Source: Chloroflexota bacterium (GTDB lineage: Bacteria > Chloroflexota > Anaerolineae > UBA2200). Taken from it: a stretch of DNA of 64,000 nt. The position numbers and the translations under genes are program-made. The notes under the pieces are model-generated. The model searched no databases. It was not told where the DNA came from and saw only the letters and a list, made by a program, of their open reading frames with translations. Location of the stretch: assembly GCA_014360755.1 (NCBI GenBank), contig JACIWX010000001.1, positions 372,001-436,000 of the forward strand. Direction: 5' to 3'. Below are positions 40,421 to 50,045 of this stretch, piece after piece (positions within the stretch are counted from its first letter, which is position 1; the number at the start of each line of letters is the position of its first letter).

Positions 40421-41578
40421 CCCCACCGTCGCCAGCGCTTCCTCCATGCGCTGCAGCGCTTCTGTCAGCGTAGCGCGCGGACAGCCAAAGTTCAACCGCA
40501 CGAATCCTTCCCCACCCCGGCCATATTCCAAGCCGTCGTTCAGCGCTACCCGCGCTTTCTGCAGGAAGAACTCCTGCGGGTTGCCTGGGATTCTCGCTTG
40601 CCGGCAATCCAGCCATGCCAGATAGGTGGCTTCTGGCTTAGCCATGCGGATGCCGCGCAGGCGTTGCTGCACGTATTGCAGAGTGAAATCGCGGTTCGCT
40701 TCCAGATAGCGCAATAGTGCATCCAGCCAGGATTGACAGTCACGGTAGGCGACCAAGGCCGCGAGATAACTCATGATATCCGGTTCACCCACAAGCCCCC
40801 TCTTGGCGGCACATAGTTTCTCCCGCAACTCCTTGTCAGGCACAATGGCCACTGCAAAGTGCAAGCCCGGGATATTGAAAGTTTTGCTTGGTGCCATCAA
40901 GGTAACTGTTCGCTTGGCGATCTCCGGAGCCAGCGATGCGATGGGCAAGTGCCGATTGCCGCTAAACATAAAATCGCAATGGATCTCATCCGAGCAAATG
41001 ACGATGTCATGTCGCAGGCAGATTTCTGCCATGCGTTCCAGTTCATCCCGTGAAAATGCGCGTCCCACCGGATTGTGCGGGTTGCACAGAATAAAGACGC
41101 GCGTGCGCGGGGTGATGGTTCCCGCAAAGCGCTCGAAATCCACTATGTAGCGCCCATCCGCTCCGCAGGTCAATTCCATTTCATCGCGTGTGCATCGGGC
41201 ATTGGCTGGAGCATGGAGGATAGGTGGGTAGCCTGGGGTCTGTACCATCACGCCGTCGCCCGGGGAGGTCAGTGCCTGGCAGGTGAGGTTGAAACCAATC
41301 ACCACGCCGGGCAAGAACAGCAGCGCTTCAGGTTCTACCTGCCAGCCATACAACCTTTGCAGGCGTGAGACAAAGACCTCGCGTAGTTCCGGTGGCTCGC
41401 AGCCATAGCCGAAAACGCCATGCTCTACACGCTGGCGCAGGGCTTGGATCACCGGCTCTGGTGCGCGAAAGTCCATATCCGCCACCCACAGCGGCAGGGC
41501 TTCACGGGGATAGCGGCTCCATTTTTCGCTATCGGTGCCACATCGGTCAATGATTTGGTCAAAGTCGCAAGTGCTCAT
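40388..41578 (-). CDS. MalY/PatB-family PLP-dependent aminotransferase (cystathionine beta-lyase type)
   Basis: 396 aa, fold type I. PLWVADMDFRAPEPVIQAL is the MalY/PatB opening, CNPHNPVGRAFSRDEL the substrate-loop, and VICSDEIHCDF and MAPSKTFNIPGL carry the PLP-binding Asp and Schiff-base Lys. Such enzymes split cystathionine or other C-S substrates, or act as regulators (MalY). The final residues (EKTEDVKRKT) come from a dispersed repeat and are unlikely to matter. No methionine pathway genes are adjacent. Confidence 0.92.
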   Translation of the reverse strand: MSTCDFDQIIDRCGTDSEKWSRYPREALPLWVADMDFRAPEPVIQALRQRVEHGVFGYGCEPPELREVFVSRLQRLYGWQVEPEALLFLPGVVIGFNLTCQALTSPGDGVMVQTPGYPPILHAPANARCTRDEMELTCGADGRYIVDFERFAGTITPRTRVFILCNPHNPVGRAFSRDELERMAEICLRHDIVICSDEIHCDFMFSGNRHLPIASLAPEIAKRTVTLMAPSKTFNIPGLHFAVAIVPDKELREKLCAAKRGLVGEPDIMSYLAALVAYRDCQSWLDALLRYLEANRDFTLQYVQQRLRGIRMAKPEATYLAWLDCRQARIPGNPQEFFLQKARVALNDGLEYGRGGEGFVRLNFGCPRATLTEALQRMEEALATVGEKTEDVKRKT

Positions 41579-41741
41579 GTGCTCCTTTCACCCCTTTGTG
41601 ATCGTGCAAGGCAAAACCGCGCCCTGGATTGTACCGTAGGAGGCACGAACAGCAAAATATCCCCCGCGGCATTTGAACTCCCTACAGGATGTCGGTTACA
41701 ATACGTGTATTCGGGAAGCAATCCCTAGTTGAGGAGGCAAA

Positions 41742-42677
41742 ATGCATACCACGATGTTTCGTCCCTCGCAACTGGCGCATACCTTTTCCATTGTTGCCCG
41801 TGATGAACAGACAGGTGACCTCGGTGTGGCAGTGCAGTCGCACTGGTTTGCGGTGGGCAGGCTAGTCTGCTGGGCTGAAGCAGGGGTGGGTGCAGTGGCA
41901 ACCCAGGCAATGGTCCAGGTCAGCTATGGTCCCCTTGGCTTGGAGCGTATGCGCAGGGGCTTTTCTGCTCCTGAAACGCTAGCAGATCTGCTCGCCGCCG
42001 ATGAGGGGCGCGAACTGCGTCAGGTAGCCATGGTGGATGCCCAGGGCCGTGTAGCCGCGCACACCGGCGCCCAGTGCATCGCAGAAGCAGGACATGAGAT
42101 TGGCCCCGGGTTCAGTGTGCAGGCAAACATCATGGCGAACAGCCAAGTCTGGCCCGCCATGGCGCATGCCTTCCGCCAGGCACAGGGGGACTTGGCGGAG
42201 CGCTTGCTGTGTGCATTAGAAGCGGCGCAGGAGGCGGGAGGTGACCTGCGGGGCAAGCAGAGCGCTGCGCTGCTCGTCGTCTCTGGTGAACGGACCCCCG
42301 AACCGTGGGCAGGAGTACGTGTAGAACTGCGTGTAGAAGACCATCCTGAACCACTGGTGGAATTGCGACGGTTGTTGCGCCTGCACCAGGCGTACGAGCA
42401 CATGAACCAAGGCGATGCCCTGCTGGGTGAGAAGCGAACGGAGGAAGCGCTGGCAGAATACCGCCGTGCTGCTCAAATGGCGCCTGACATCCCTGAATTG
42501 CCCTTCTGGCACGCCGTTACGCTGGCTGATCTGGGCCGCCTGGAAGAAGCGTTGCCCATCTTCCGCGATGTGTTCGCCCGTGACCCGAATCTAGCGCTAC
42601 TACTACAGCGCCTGCCGGCATCCGGATTGCTGCACGCCGATGCCCAGACAATCGCACGTATCCTGGAAGCAGCCTAA
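41742..42677 (+). CDS. DUF1028 protein with C-terminal TPR-like domain
   Basis: 311 aa. Residues 10 to about 215 are DUF1028: AHTFSIVARDEQTGDLGVAVQSHWFAVG is diagnostic, then GAVATQAMVQVSYGPLGLERM and GFSVQANIMAN. The family has an Ntn-hydrolase-like fold without a settled function and often lies near amidohydrolases. Residues about 225-305 add two TPR-like units (AYEHMNQGDALL, EEALAEYRRAAQMAP; LGRLEEALPIFRDV). ATG 41742 follows GTTGAGGAGG. Confidence 0.88.
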   Translation: MHTTMFRPSQLAHTFSIVARDEQTGDLGVAVQSHWFAVGRLVCWAEAGVGAVATQAMVQVSYGPLGLERMRRGFSAPETLADLLAADEGRELRQVAMVDAQGRVAAHTGAQCIAEAGHEIGPGFSVQANIMANSQVWPAMAHAFRQAQGDLAERLLCALEAAQEAGGDLRGKQSAALLVVSGERTPEPWAGVRVELRVEDHPEPLVELRRLLRLHQAYEHMNQGDALLGEKRTEEALAEYRRAAQMAPDIPELPFWHAVTLADLGRLEEALPIFRDVFARDPNLALLLQRLPASGLLHADAQTIARILEAA

Positions 42678-42721
42678 AAGCCCCGGAGTCTGGCAGTCCA
42701 GGGATTTTCCAATGGGTTCCA

Positions 42722-44461
42722 TTAAGGCGCCCACCTCAGGCAGCGCGAGATGCGCAAATAATCCACATACAGCCGCGTCCATGGCCCTGGCCATCTCTGG
42801 ATTGTGGGATTGCCAATATATACGCTGGTTGGCCGTACTGAAGACCTTACCGAGCCAATAAGCAAGCCGTCCACATACAGAGTGTACAGGTTCTCCTGCT
42901 CCAAGGTAATGCGCACTTCGTGCCAGTTCGTGTCCCCGGGAGTACCCCTCCAAATGACACGGCCCTTGAACAGGGAGATATCGAAGCGGTACACATTGCC
43001 CGCCGGATCCACCACATGGTGGATATTCAGGATGTCTTCGATGCCCGGCGGCAGTAATTCGGCAGCGGGAACGCGGTTGCCGTCGAAAGGCGCAGAGTTC
43101 AGAGCGATGGTTGTGCCATAGGCAGTCGGGTCTGAGTAACGGAAACGCACCTCAAAGGCAAAGTCATCGCCCGCACCCACGAAAAGGTCATTGCGCCACA
43201 GCATAGGGAAGCGGTCTATGTAGGGCTGCGTCCACTGGGAGAGGATACCCCCGCTCACCTGTTGCTGGCCTCCATCGAGGCTAACATACCAGCCGTTCAG
43301 GGCAGGTTCATCGAACTCTTCTCGGAAGGTGTAACCCCACTGTGCGCAGCGCATGGAATAATCGTTCCATGTCAGGGGCAAATAGAGCCGACGCGGAGCG
43401 GGGGTAGGGGTATTCGTCGGCGTAGCCGTGATAGTGGGGGTTGCCGTTGGGGTAGCGGTTTCGGTGGGCGTGGCAGTAGGCGTTTCAGTGAACGTTGAGG
43501 TAGGAGTGACGGTGGGCGTTGGCAAAGCAGTAGCGGGGGATGTTGCGGTAGGCGTGGCCGTTGGGGTAGCGGTTTCGGTGGGCGTGGCTGTCTCGGTAGG
43601 CGTAGCAGTAGGCGTAGCCGTGGATGTCTGCGTCGCGGTGGGTGTTGGGGTAGGCGGCGGAACGTACAGGATGAACAATTTCGGGCGGTTTTCGATGGAA
43701 CCGGAGCCGCTGACATCATCGGCGCTATCAAAATAGAGGATATCGGGATCCCATTTGTCTATCGCCTGGAGGGATACACCATAGTTGGGCAGCCAGCCAT
43801 TCACCCAGCCATCTACTAACCGGGTCAGGTCAAAGTCATACCATCTGAAAATATACCTGACAGTAACTTGTGCTTCCGGCGTTTGTTCACGGTCGTCAAG
43901 CCCGTTGCAACCAGGCACTTGCCATGGTATCCCGGATTGCGCCCAAAGCCAGGTTGCCTCACGGTCAATCCACGGGCGCTTTACAAGGTAGGCACCAACC
44001 CTCAACTCGAACGGGGCTCCACTCCAACGTTCTGCATACAATGACAGCACCGCACAGACGATGCGGGAGCCTGGTGGGATGCTCGATAGGTCGAAGCGGA
44101 TCAGCGCGCTGTCTTCATGCTCAAAGCCTACGCGGAGATACCACACGTCCCCGAAGTTGCCATCGGGGAAATCCTCCTTGAGCGTGGTATCCGTGGCACC
44201 CGTGTAGCCGTCAATGCCTTGTTGCAATACGACCAGGATTGCGCCAGGCTCTGGAGTGCCTGCGCAAGGAACACCGGAATGGACATCCAGGAGATCCCTA
44301 TCCCCGCCCCCGATGTACTGGTTGGGATAGGGGCTGGCATCCTGGTAAGCCTGTGCCTTGCTGTGCAGGCACTGTTGCTCCACAAAGAGCCCTATCCCCA
44401 GCCCGGTGGAGAGCAGTGTCAAGATCAAGAGCAAACGCATCCAGAGAACGGGTGCCTTCAT
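42722..44461 (-). CDS. Secreted DNRLRE-linker-LamG-like protein, paralogue A
   Basis: 579 aa. N-terminal membrane segment or signal ([20 protein letters not shown]), then a DNRLRE/CBM96-like domain (about 75-255) with [34 protein letters not shown] and [10 protein letters not shown]. Next comes a linker of repeated T-E-T-A-T-P-T units (about 265-355) and a C-terminal concanavalin/LamG-like domain from about 375 ([49 protein letters not shown]). Predicted extracellular, carbohydrate-binding or adhesive. Shares the full layout with the neighbour at 44710, from which a MITE separates it: a tandem duplication. Confidence 0.8.
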   Translation of the reverse strand: MKAPVLWMRLLLILTLLSTGLGIGLFVEQQCLHSKAQAYQDASPYPNQYIGGGDRDLLDVHSGVPCAGTPEPGAILVVLQQGIDGYTGATDTTLKEDFPDGNFGDVWYLRVGFEHEDSALIRFDLSSIPPGSRIVCAVLSLYAERWSGAPFELRVGAYLVKRPWIDREATWLWAQSGIPWQVPGCNGLDDREQTPEAQVTVRYIFRWYDFDLTRLVDGWVNGWLPNYGVSLQAIDKWDPDILYFDSADDVSGSGSIENRPKLFILYVPPPTPTPTATQTSTATPTATPTETATPTETATPTATPTATSPATALPTPTVTPTSTFTETPTATPTETATPTATPTITATPTNTPTPAPRRLYLPLTWNDYSMRCAQWGYTFREEFDEPALNGWYVSLDGGQQQVSGGILSQWTQPYIDRFPMLWRNDLFVGAGDDFAFEVRFRYSDPTAYGTTIALNSAPFDGNRVPAAELLPPGIEDILNIHHVVDPAGNVYRFDISLFKGRVIWRGTPGDTNWHEVRITLEQENLYTLYVDGLLIGSVRSSVRPTSVYIGNPTIQRWPGPWTRLYVDYLRISRCLRWAP

Positions 44462-44521
44462 GTTAGCCTCCCATGCAGTGTTTGGAACCCCTGGCTCACA
44501 GCGGACTAGGCTTCTATGCCT

Positions 44522-44652
44522 GAGAGTGTTGAAAAAGCCTTTCCAATGTCATGCTGAACGAAGTGAAGCATCTCGCAGTACTTGGGGAAACACGGCTAAA
44601 GTTACGCGAGACCCTTCGCTTCGCTCAGTGTGACAAGATTTTCAACACTCTC
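44522..44652 (+). mobile_element. MITE-like element, copy 4 (131 bp)
   Basis: GAGAGTGTTGAAAAA at 44522 and TTTTCAACACTCTC ending 44652, short interior like copy 2. It is flanked by TATGCCT (44515-44521) and TATGCCC (44653-44659), a 7-bp duplication with one change. Located between the two paralogous surface-protein genes. Confidence 0.85.
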
Positions 44653-44709
44653 TATGCCCAGTTCTGGTGGCAGGGAGCCGCCTTTTGGTTTGATGTTGAT
44701 AGCCGTTTC

Positions 44710-46644
44710 TTAATCCAGCCCCCAGCTCATGCAGCGCGAAATGCGTACATAATCCACATGCAACTGCGTCCAGTTACCCAGCCATGTCTGAATGGTAGGG
44801 TTGCCTATGTACATGCTCACCGGGCGCGTTGCTGAGCGGATAGAACCCACGCGTACGCCATCCACATACAAGGTGTAGACCTCTCCCTGCTCTACCGTGA
44901 TGCGCACTTCATGCCAGTTTGCATCCCCTGGAGTGCCAATCCACATCACACGACCTTTGAAGAGGGAGATGTCAAAGCGGTAAACATTGCCTGCTGTGTC
45001 CACAACATGGTGGATGTTCAGCACGTCTTCCATGCCTGGTGCCAATGGCAATGGTGAAAGGACGCGCTTCCCATCCACAGGCGCTGAGTTGAGGGCTATG
45101 GTAGTGCCATAGGCGGCGAAATTTGAATAGCGGAAGCGTACCTCGAAGGTAAAGTTATCGCCGGCATCCGCAAAGAGTCCATTGCTCCACAGCAACGGGA
45201 AACGATCCATGGAGGGTTGTGTCCACTGGTGGAGCACGCCGTTCCTCACTTCTTGATGGCCGCCGTTCAGGCTTCCTGACCAACTGCTCAGCGCTGGGTC
45301 ATTGAATTCCTCGGCAAAACTATAGCCCCACGTTACACAGCGCATGGAATAGTTCCTCCAGATGATGGGGGAAAAGAGATGGTAGAGCGAAATCGTTGGA
45401 ATGGCGGTCGGCGTCATGGGAATCGGTGGCAGCGTGGGCGTGGCAGTTACGGCGGGCACAACCGGGGTGATGGGGGTAGCGCTTGGCGTAGGCGTAGCGG
45501 TCTCCGTCGGCACTGCCGGCGCCGTGGGTGTAGTGGTTTCTGTCGGTGTGGCCGGCGTCGTAGGCGTAGCGGTTTCTGTCGGTGCGACTGGCGTTATGGG
45601 TGTAGCAGTCACTGTGGGCGCACCAGGCACAGTAGGCGTGGCAGTCTCCGTAGGCACAACCGGGGTCGCCGTAGCAGTTTCTGTTGGCACAGTAGGTGTA
45701 GTAGGCGTGGCGGTCTCTGTAGGCACGGCGGGCACGGTAGGCGTAGCGGTATCCGTCGGCGGGACGATGGGCGTGGCTGTTTCGGTCGGGAGCACGGTTT
45801 CGGTGGGCGTGCTTGTGGGCGTTGCGCTAGGAGTCGGCGTCGGCGGCGGGACATACAGGATGACCAACTTGGGGCGGTTCGCGATGGAACCATCAGGGGT
45901 GACATCATCGGAGGCGGCGAACCAAATCTGGTCTGTATCGGTCTTGTCCAGGGCTTGCAGGGATACGCCGTAGTTGGGCAGCAGCCCGTTCACCCATCCA
46001 TCTACTGCCTGTGTCAGGTCGAAATGATACCAAGTGCGGATATTTTTGACAGTAACAACTGACTCTGGCGTCTGGGCACGGTCGTCTGGGCCATTGCATC
46101 CTCCCATTTGCCAGGGGACCTGGGCGGAAGCCAGATACCAGGTTGCTTCCTGGGCTACCCAATCACGCTTTACCGCATAGGCTCCTATATCCAGGCTAAA
46201 GGGAGGGCCACCCCACATCTCTGCATACAGAGACAGGGCAGCACAAAGGATGCGCGATCCGGGTGGAATACTAGCCACATCGAAGCGGATCAAAGCGCTG
46301 TTTTGCTGCTTGTATCCCACGCGTAGAAACCATTGGTTAGAGAGATTGCCTTCATAGCGAGCAAGCGTAGTGTCTTCAGCCCCGCTGTAGCCATGGACGC
46401 CCTGTTGCAATACGAGCAGGTGCGCCCCCGGTTCTGGGGTCCCCTCACAAGGCAGCCATGCCACATACGCCGCGGCAGGCTGAGCGATGCCCTCGCTTGC
46501 TTGAGAACTGGGCTCTGAAAGGGCAGCCGCTTCCCAAACGGGATAGGCTCTGCTGAGCATTGCTCCTTGCGCGACAAAGAACCCTATACAGAGGCAGAGG
46601 ACAATACAAGCAACCCGAATCCAGAAGAGGGGTTTATGATTCAT
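44710..46644 (-). CDS. Secreted DNRLRE-linker-LamG-like protein, paralogue B
   Basis: 644 aa with the same order as paralogue A: N-terminal hydrophobic signal (VACIVLCLCIGFFVAQ), DNRLRE-type domain ([34 protein letters not shown]), a longer linker of PTETATPT-like units (about 280-425) and the C-terminal LamG-like domain ([35 protein letters not shown]). The difference in length is almost all in the linker, as expected for slipped-strand expansion. Probably surface-exposed. It has its own strong promoter. Confidence 0.8.
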   Translation of the reverse strand: MNHKPLFWIRVACIVLCLCIGFFVAQGAMLSRAYPVWEAAALSEPSSQASEGIAQPAAAYVAWLPCEGTPEPGAHLLVLQQGVHGYSGAEDTTLARYEGNLSNQWFLRVGYKQQNSALIRFDVASIPPGSRILCAALSLYAEMWGGPPFSLDIGAYAVKRDWVAQEATWYLASAQVPWQMGGCNGPDDRAQTPESVVTVKNIRTWYHFDLTQAVDGWVNGLLPNYGVSLQALDKTDTDQIWFAASDDVTPDGSIANRPKLVILYVPPPTPTPSATPTSTPTETVLPTETATPIVPPTDTATPTVPAVPTETATPTTPTVPTETATATPVVPTETATPTVPGAPTVTATPITPVAPTETATPTTPATPTETTTPTAPAVPTETATPTPSATPITPVVPAVTATPTLPPIPMTPTAIPTISLYHLFSPIIWRNYSMRCVTWGYSFAEEFNDPALSSWSGSLNGGHQEVRNGVLHQWTQPSMDRFPLLWSNGLFADAGDNFTFEVRFRYSNFAAYGTTIALNSAPVDGKRVLSPLPLAPGMEDVLNIHHVVDTAGNVYRFDISLFKGRVMWIGTPGDANWHEVRITVEQGEVYTLYVDGVRVGSIRSATRPVSMYIGNPTIQTWLGNWTQLHVDYVRISRCMSWGLD

Positions 46645-46710
46645 GTTAGTCTCCTTGGGTGGTACAGCCTATCACCGTTGGCTTGTCCTGAGATGCAGAG
46701 ATTTGCTCAC

Positions 46711-46738
46711 ATTATACCCCAAATTCATGCATTGTCAA
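46711..46738 (-). promoter_or_regulatory. Promoter of paralogue B
   Basis: On the minus strand: TTGACA (46738-46733), 16-bp spacer, TATAAT (46716-46711). Confidence 0.8.
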
Positions 46739-46814
46739 TCCAGAGTTTCTCTGTATTGTGAGAGCCTCTTACGACCCCAATCGCAGAGCCCTCCGGGGAA
46801 AATATTCCATGCAA

Positions 46815-47011
46815 GAGAGTGTTGAAAAAGCCCTTCCAATGTCATGCTGAACCTTCGCCCTGAGCCTTGCCCTGAGCGCAGCGAAGGGAAAGCGAAGGGG
46901 AAGTGAAGCATCTCGCAGTACTCGGGAAAATACGGCTAAAGTTATGCGAGACCCCTTCGTTACACTCAGGGCAGGCTCTTCGCTCAGGGCGACAAGATTT
47001 TCAACACTCTC
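46815..47011 (+). mobile_element. MITE-like element, copy 5 (197 bp)
   Basis: GAGAGTGTTGAAAAA at 46815 and TTTTCAACACTCTC ending 47011; long interior form with CCTTCGCCCTGAGCCTTGCC as in copy 3. Flanks ATGCAA and ATACAA match at 5 of 6 positions. The rest of 46740-47200 shows no gene. Confidence 0.8.
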
Positions 47012-47204
47012 ATACAAAAGGGAAGGGCTTATTGGAAAAGTTTTTACAAAAAATAAGACGTTTTTCCTTTTGTGTTTTGACGATGTGGATCTAATCCTCC
47101 CCTTTCTGCGCGTTCTACAACGAGGCAATCCATTTTCCGTATTCCTTCCATGTCTTGGTGTCTTTTGGGTAAGTATCCTCTCTGTGGCTTCTGCAGTAAG
47201 CCTT

Positions 47205-47233
47205 TTGACAACCTGCTACAGATGTGCTATCCT
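47205..47233 (+). promoter_or_regulatory. Promoter of the half-size permease gene
   Basis: TTGACA (47205-47210), 17-bp spacer, TATCCT (47228-47233), 32 bp before the start. Confidence 0.65.
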
Positions 47234-47264
47234 TACGCCAGGTTGGGCGAGGAGGGTATGAAAA

Positions 47265-47759
47265 ATGGATACGGCTACTTGGATCATGGCGGTGATTGCT
47301 CTGCTTCTGCTCCTTTTTGCCTTCCTACGCGGCGGCAACGTGCACGTCGCAGGGGTAAGAGCTGGAGCCAAGATGCTCTGGGGTGTCTTGCCGCTCCTGT
47401 TGCTTTCTTTCCTCGTGGCAGGATTGCTGCAGGTGCTCATCCCCAAGGAGCAAATCAGGCGCTGGCTGGGAACTGAATCTGGCTTGCGCGGGATTATCCT
47501 GGGCTGCATTGCTGGCGGCTTGGTGCCTGGTCCCCCTTATGCTGTGTTTCCTGTGGTTGCCTCTCTGTACCAGGCGGGGGCGGGCATCGGCGCGGTGGTC
47601 GGCTTTGTCACCGCCTGGTCGCTCTGGTCTGCCAGCCGCTTCCCCACCGAGTTGGCTATCCTCGGCCCGCGCCCTGCCCTGATACGCTTCCTCTCCACAC
47701 TCGTCTTTCCGCCTCTTGCTGGCTTGTTCGCCCAGCACGTCCTATCCCGCCTGGCTTGA
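47265..47759 (+). CDS. Half-size permease of the DUF318/ArsP-like group
   Basis: 164 aa with about four transmembrane helices. GVLPLLLLSFLVAGLLQVLIPKEQIRRWLG and GLVPGPPYAVFPVVASLYQAG match one half of the DUF318 permeases, which normally carry two such halves. Substrate unknown; full-length relatives export organo-arsenicals or work with metal redox. The product may act as a homodimer. No second half-gene is next to it. Confidence 0.75.
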   Translation: MDTATWIMAVIALLLLLFAFLRGGNVHVAGVRAGAKMLWGVLPLLLLSFLVAGLLQVLIPKEQIRRWLGTESGLRGIILGCIAGGLVPGPPYAVFPVVASLYQAGAGIGAVVGFVTAWSLWSASRFPTELAILGPRPALIRFLSTLVFPPLAGLFAQHVLSRLA

Positions 47760-47794
47760 CCCGTAGAAAATGCCCACTCCTCACTCATCACTCA

Positions 47795-48136
47795 TCACTC
47801 CTCCCCCACAATGCGGAACTCCCGCGGCGCCGCCTCCACCGGACTAGAAGGGTAGTACGGCGGCAGGAGGCCGCTGGGCATCGGCGTGCCGCCCTGGATG
47901 ACCACCACCGGTGGATAGGCGCCATAGCGACCACCCTGCCCATAGGGCGGCTCTTCCACCTGGCGCTCCCGGCGGGTCAGGATGAGCATCCACAGCACGC
48001 TCATCGGGATGCCCGCCGCTACCCCGCACACCACCCCCACCACCACTGCCATCGCCTCTGCGCTCATGCGCTGGCCTACCACCGCCGCCAGCGTCACCGC
48101 AAAAGCCAATACCACCGCAATCGCCACCTTACGCAT
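47795..48136 (-). CDS. Small two-helix membrane protein, function unknown
   Basis: 113 aa: two hydrophobic helices (residues 5-22 and 28-53), then a basic turn (LTRRERQ) and a Pro/Gly/Tyr-rich cytoplasmic-like tail (YGAYPPVVVIQGG). Not recognised. It is downstream of the FtsK-like gene on the same strand, with AGGAGG before ATG 48136. Both ends of the gene are bordered by TCACTC-type low-complexity repeats. Confidence 0.6.
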   Translation of the reverse strand: MRKVAIAVVLAFAVTLAAVVGQRMSAEAMAVVVGVVCGVAAGIPMSVLWMLILTRRERQVEEPPYGQGGRYGAYPPVVVIQGGTPMPSGLLPPYYPSSPVEAAPREFRIVGEE

Positions 48137-48164
48137 CGGAACCTCCTTTCACGAAAACGGAATA

Positions 48165-48232
48165 CGCAACACTCCTCACTCGTCACTCCTCACTTCTTAC
48201 TCATCACTCCTCACTTCTCACTTAATCCTCCT
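48165..48232. repeat. ACTCCTCACTC-type low-complexity repeat
   Basis: Repeated CACTCCTCACTCGTCACTCC-like units; a shorter block of the same type lies at 47771-47806. The two blocks bracket the small two-helix gene. The end of the FtsK-like gene runs into this block. Confidence 0.55.
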
Positions 48233-49267
48233 GATCACTAACCTCATTCTATTTCCCTGTGTTGCCTGCTGCAGCCGCAGTGCTTCCCACTGCGCCTCCT
48301 GCGGCGAGACATATGCTGCAGCGAAGCGTGTAGTCTGCCCCTTCAGTACTAATAGAAAGTCGCCCCGCCCCTGCAGCCGCTCCGCACCGGTGCCCGCTAC
48401 CCCCGCCGCCACCCGCGCCTCCTCCGGGGAAGTCACCGACCCCACCAGCCGCACGGGAAAGTTCGCCTTCGTCAGCGAGCCGATGACCGCAGCGGTGGGC
48501 TTTTGCGTGCACGCCACCAGGTGTATCCCTGCCTCACGCCCACGCTGCGACAGCCGCGTCAGGGCAAACTCCATCTCCTTGCCACCCACCATGAGCAAAT
48601 CCGCCAGTTCATCCAGGAACACCACCCACCATGGCTGGCTGATGCCCTCCGCATCGCGCCGCTCCATCTCCGCTACCAGCCAGGTCAATCGCTCCAAAGC
48701 CTCCTCGATGGCAGTCAGCGGCGGGCAAAGCAAATGGGGCAGAGGGGAGAGGGCGCTGAAGCCGCGCCCCTTGGGGTCCACCAAGAGCAGTTGCACTTGC
48801 TGTGGCGGGTTGTGCAAGGCTAGGGAGAGCGCCATCGCCCGCGCCAGAGCGGTCTTGCCTGAGCCGGTGGTGCCACAGATGAGGGCATGGGCGACATCGG
48901 GGCTGCGCAGGTTCAATAGCAACGGCGTGCCTGCTTCGTCCACACCCAGCACCGGCGCACAGGGTGGAGCATAAGCCAAGCGGCGGCAGAGGTCGAGCAA
49001 AGGTACCGTAACCGGCTCCGGGCGCGGGATCTCGATGTTGAGCATGCCGCCGTTGCGCACCACGCGGCAGGATGGGGCATGCAGGGAGAGGGCTAGTTCC
49101 TCTGCCAGGTTCTTGATCTGTGCCAGGCGCGTGTCCATGCGCGTGGCGAGTTGGAAGCGCACCGTGTGCGGGGTAACGGTGCCGCCCACGACGCGCGAGG
49201 GGATGCGATGGCTAGCCAAGACCATCTCAATTTGGTTGGCTTGAAACTCCAGCAATCTGCGCTCCAT
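48218..49267 (-). CDS. FtsK/SpoIIIE-like DNA translocase ATPase (short form)
   Basis: 349 aa. A short N-terminal alpha/beta part (to ~130) is followed by a RecA-like motor with Walker A ICGTTGSGKTALARAM, VDPKGRGFSAL, Walker B WWVVFLDELADLLM and LSQRGREAGIHLVACTQKP, as in FtsK/SpoIIIE. The membrane domain and the C-terminal gamma domain of true FtsK are missing, so this is a cytosolic or partner-dependent translocase, perhaps for plasmid or element DNA. ATG 49267 follows GGAGG at 6 nt. An SOS box 16 nt upstream suggests LexA control. Confidence 0.85.
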   Translation of the reverse strand: MERRLLEFQANQIEMVLASHRIPSRVVGGTVTPHTVRFQLATRMDTRLAQIKNLAEELALSLHAPSCRVVRNGGMLNIEIPRPEPVTVPLLDLCRRLAYAPPCAPVLGVDEAGTPLLLNLRSPDVAHALICGTTGSGKTALARAMALSLALHNPPQQVQLLLVDPKGRGFSALSPLPHLLCPPLTAIEEALERLTWLVAEMERRDAEGISQPWWVVFLDELADLLMVGGKEMEFALTRLSQRGREAGIHLVACTQKPTAAVIGSLTKANFPVRLVGSVTSPEEARVAAGVAGTGAERLQGRGDFLLVLKGQTTRFAAAYVSPQEAQWEALRLQQATQGNRMRLVIRRIK

Positions 49268-49282
49268 GCCATACCTCCAGAA

Positions 49283-49298
49283 TAGAACAAATGTTCTA
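49283..49298 (-). promoter_or_regulatory. SOS (LexA) box before the FtsK-like gene
   Basis: TAGAACAAATGTTCTA: a perfect inverted repeat of the GAAC-N4-GTTC type used by Gram-positive-like LexA proteins. It lies between the lexA stop and the FtsK-like start. Confidence 0.75.
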
Positions 49299-49346
49299 TT
49301 ACCAAGCCCCAAAAATCCCTACCCTATCTAAGCACTGCATGGGGGG

Positions 49347-50000
49347 TTAGAGCTGGCGAATAACGGCGATAACCTTGCCCTGTATCTCCAGGTTGGAAGG
49401 ATGCACGTAAATAGGCTTTAGATTAGGATTTGCCGGCTGCAGACGCACACGAGTCGTGCTTTCCCGGTAAAATCGCTTGAGGGTTGTTTCCTTCTCCGCT
49501 TTTAGCCAAGCCGCCACGAGGTCGCCATTTTTGGCTTCTTTTTGCGCCTTCATAATCACAATGTCCCCATCATAGACGAGCGCATCAATCATAGAGTCCC
49601 CTTTGACTTGCAAGGCATAAATCGGTCCTTGTTCTTGCACAATGTCGCGCGTCAAGGCAATGCTCTCATCCACATCCAGCGGTGAAAAAGGCTCATCGGG
49701 AATCGGAACCGGCTCGCTGGCTACAATGCGTCCAAGCACTGGCACTTGCACGATACCTTGGTCGGATGCCAGCGTCTGCTCCAGTAAACTTTTCTCGAGC
49801 AATTTCACACCCCGCGAAACCTCGCGATCGCGTTGGATATAACCCTTCGCCTGCAGAATATTGAGGTTGTAATTGACGACAGAAGTGGACGAGATATTCG
49901 CCGCCCGCCCTATCTCACGAATCGTTGGGGGATAGCCATTCTCCTGCACAAATTTCCTAATAAACTCTAGAATGCTTTTTTGCCTAGGCGATAGGTCCAT
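49347..50000 (-). CDS. lexA: LexA repressor
   Basis: 217-aa SOS master repressor and autoprotease. Winged helix at 1-70 (TIREIGRAANISSTSVVNYN recognition region); S24 peptidase domain with catalytic Ser 136 (VKGDSMIDA) and Lys 175 (TTLKRFY). The self-cleavage site reads GRIVA94-S95EP, Ala-Ser instead of the usual Ala-Gly. ATG 50000 follows GGAGGGG; the open frame extends 81 codons further but through the promoter. Its own promoter contains an SOS box, so it is autoregulated. Confidence 0.96.
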   Translation of the reverse strand: MDLSPRQKSILEFIRKFVQENGYPPTIREIGRAANISSTSVVNYNLNILQAKGYIQRDREVSRGVKLLEKSLLEQTLASDQGIVQVPVLGRIVASEPVPIPDEPFSPLDVDESIALTRDIVQEQGPIYALQVKGDSMIDALVYDGDIVIMKAQKEAKNGDLVAAWLKAEKETTLKRFYRESTTRVRLQPANPNLKPIYVHPSNLEIQGKVIAVIRQL

Positions 50001-50045
50001 TTGACCCCTCCTTTCCTGGCTGCCAAATATATCCCAGACAACCCC

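Noticed and set aside
43428-46062. Val/Gly- and Arg/Gly-rich plus-strand ORFs of 100-230 aa
   Set aside because: They are antisense readings of the Thr/Pro repeat linkers of the two surface proteins.
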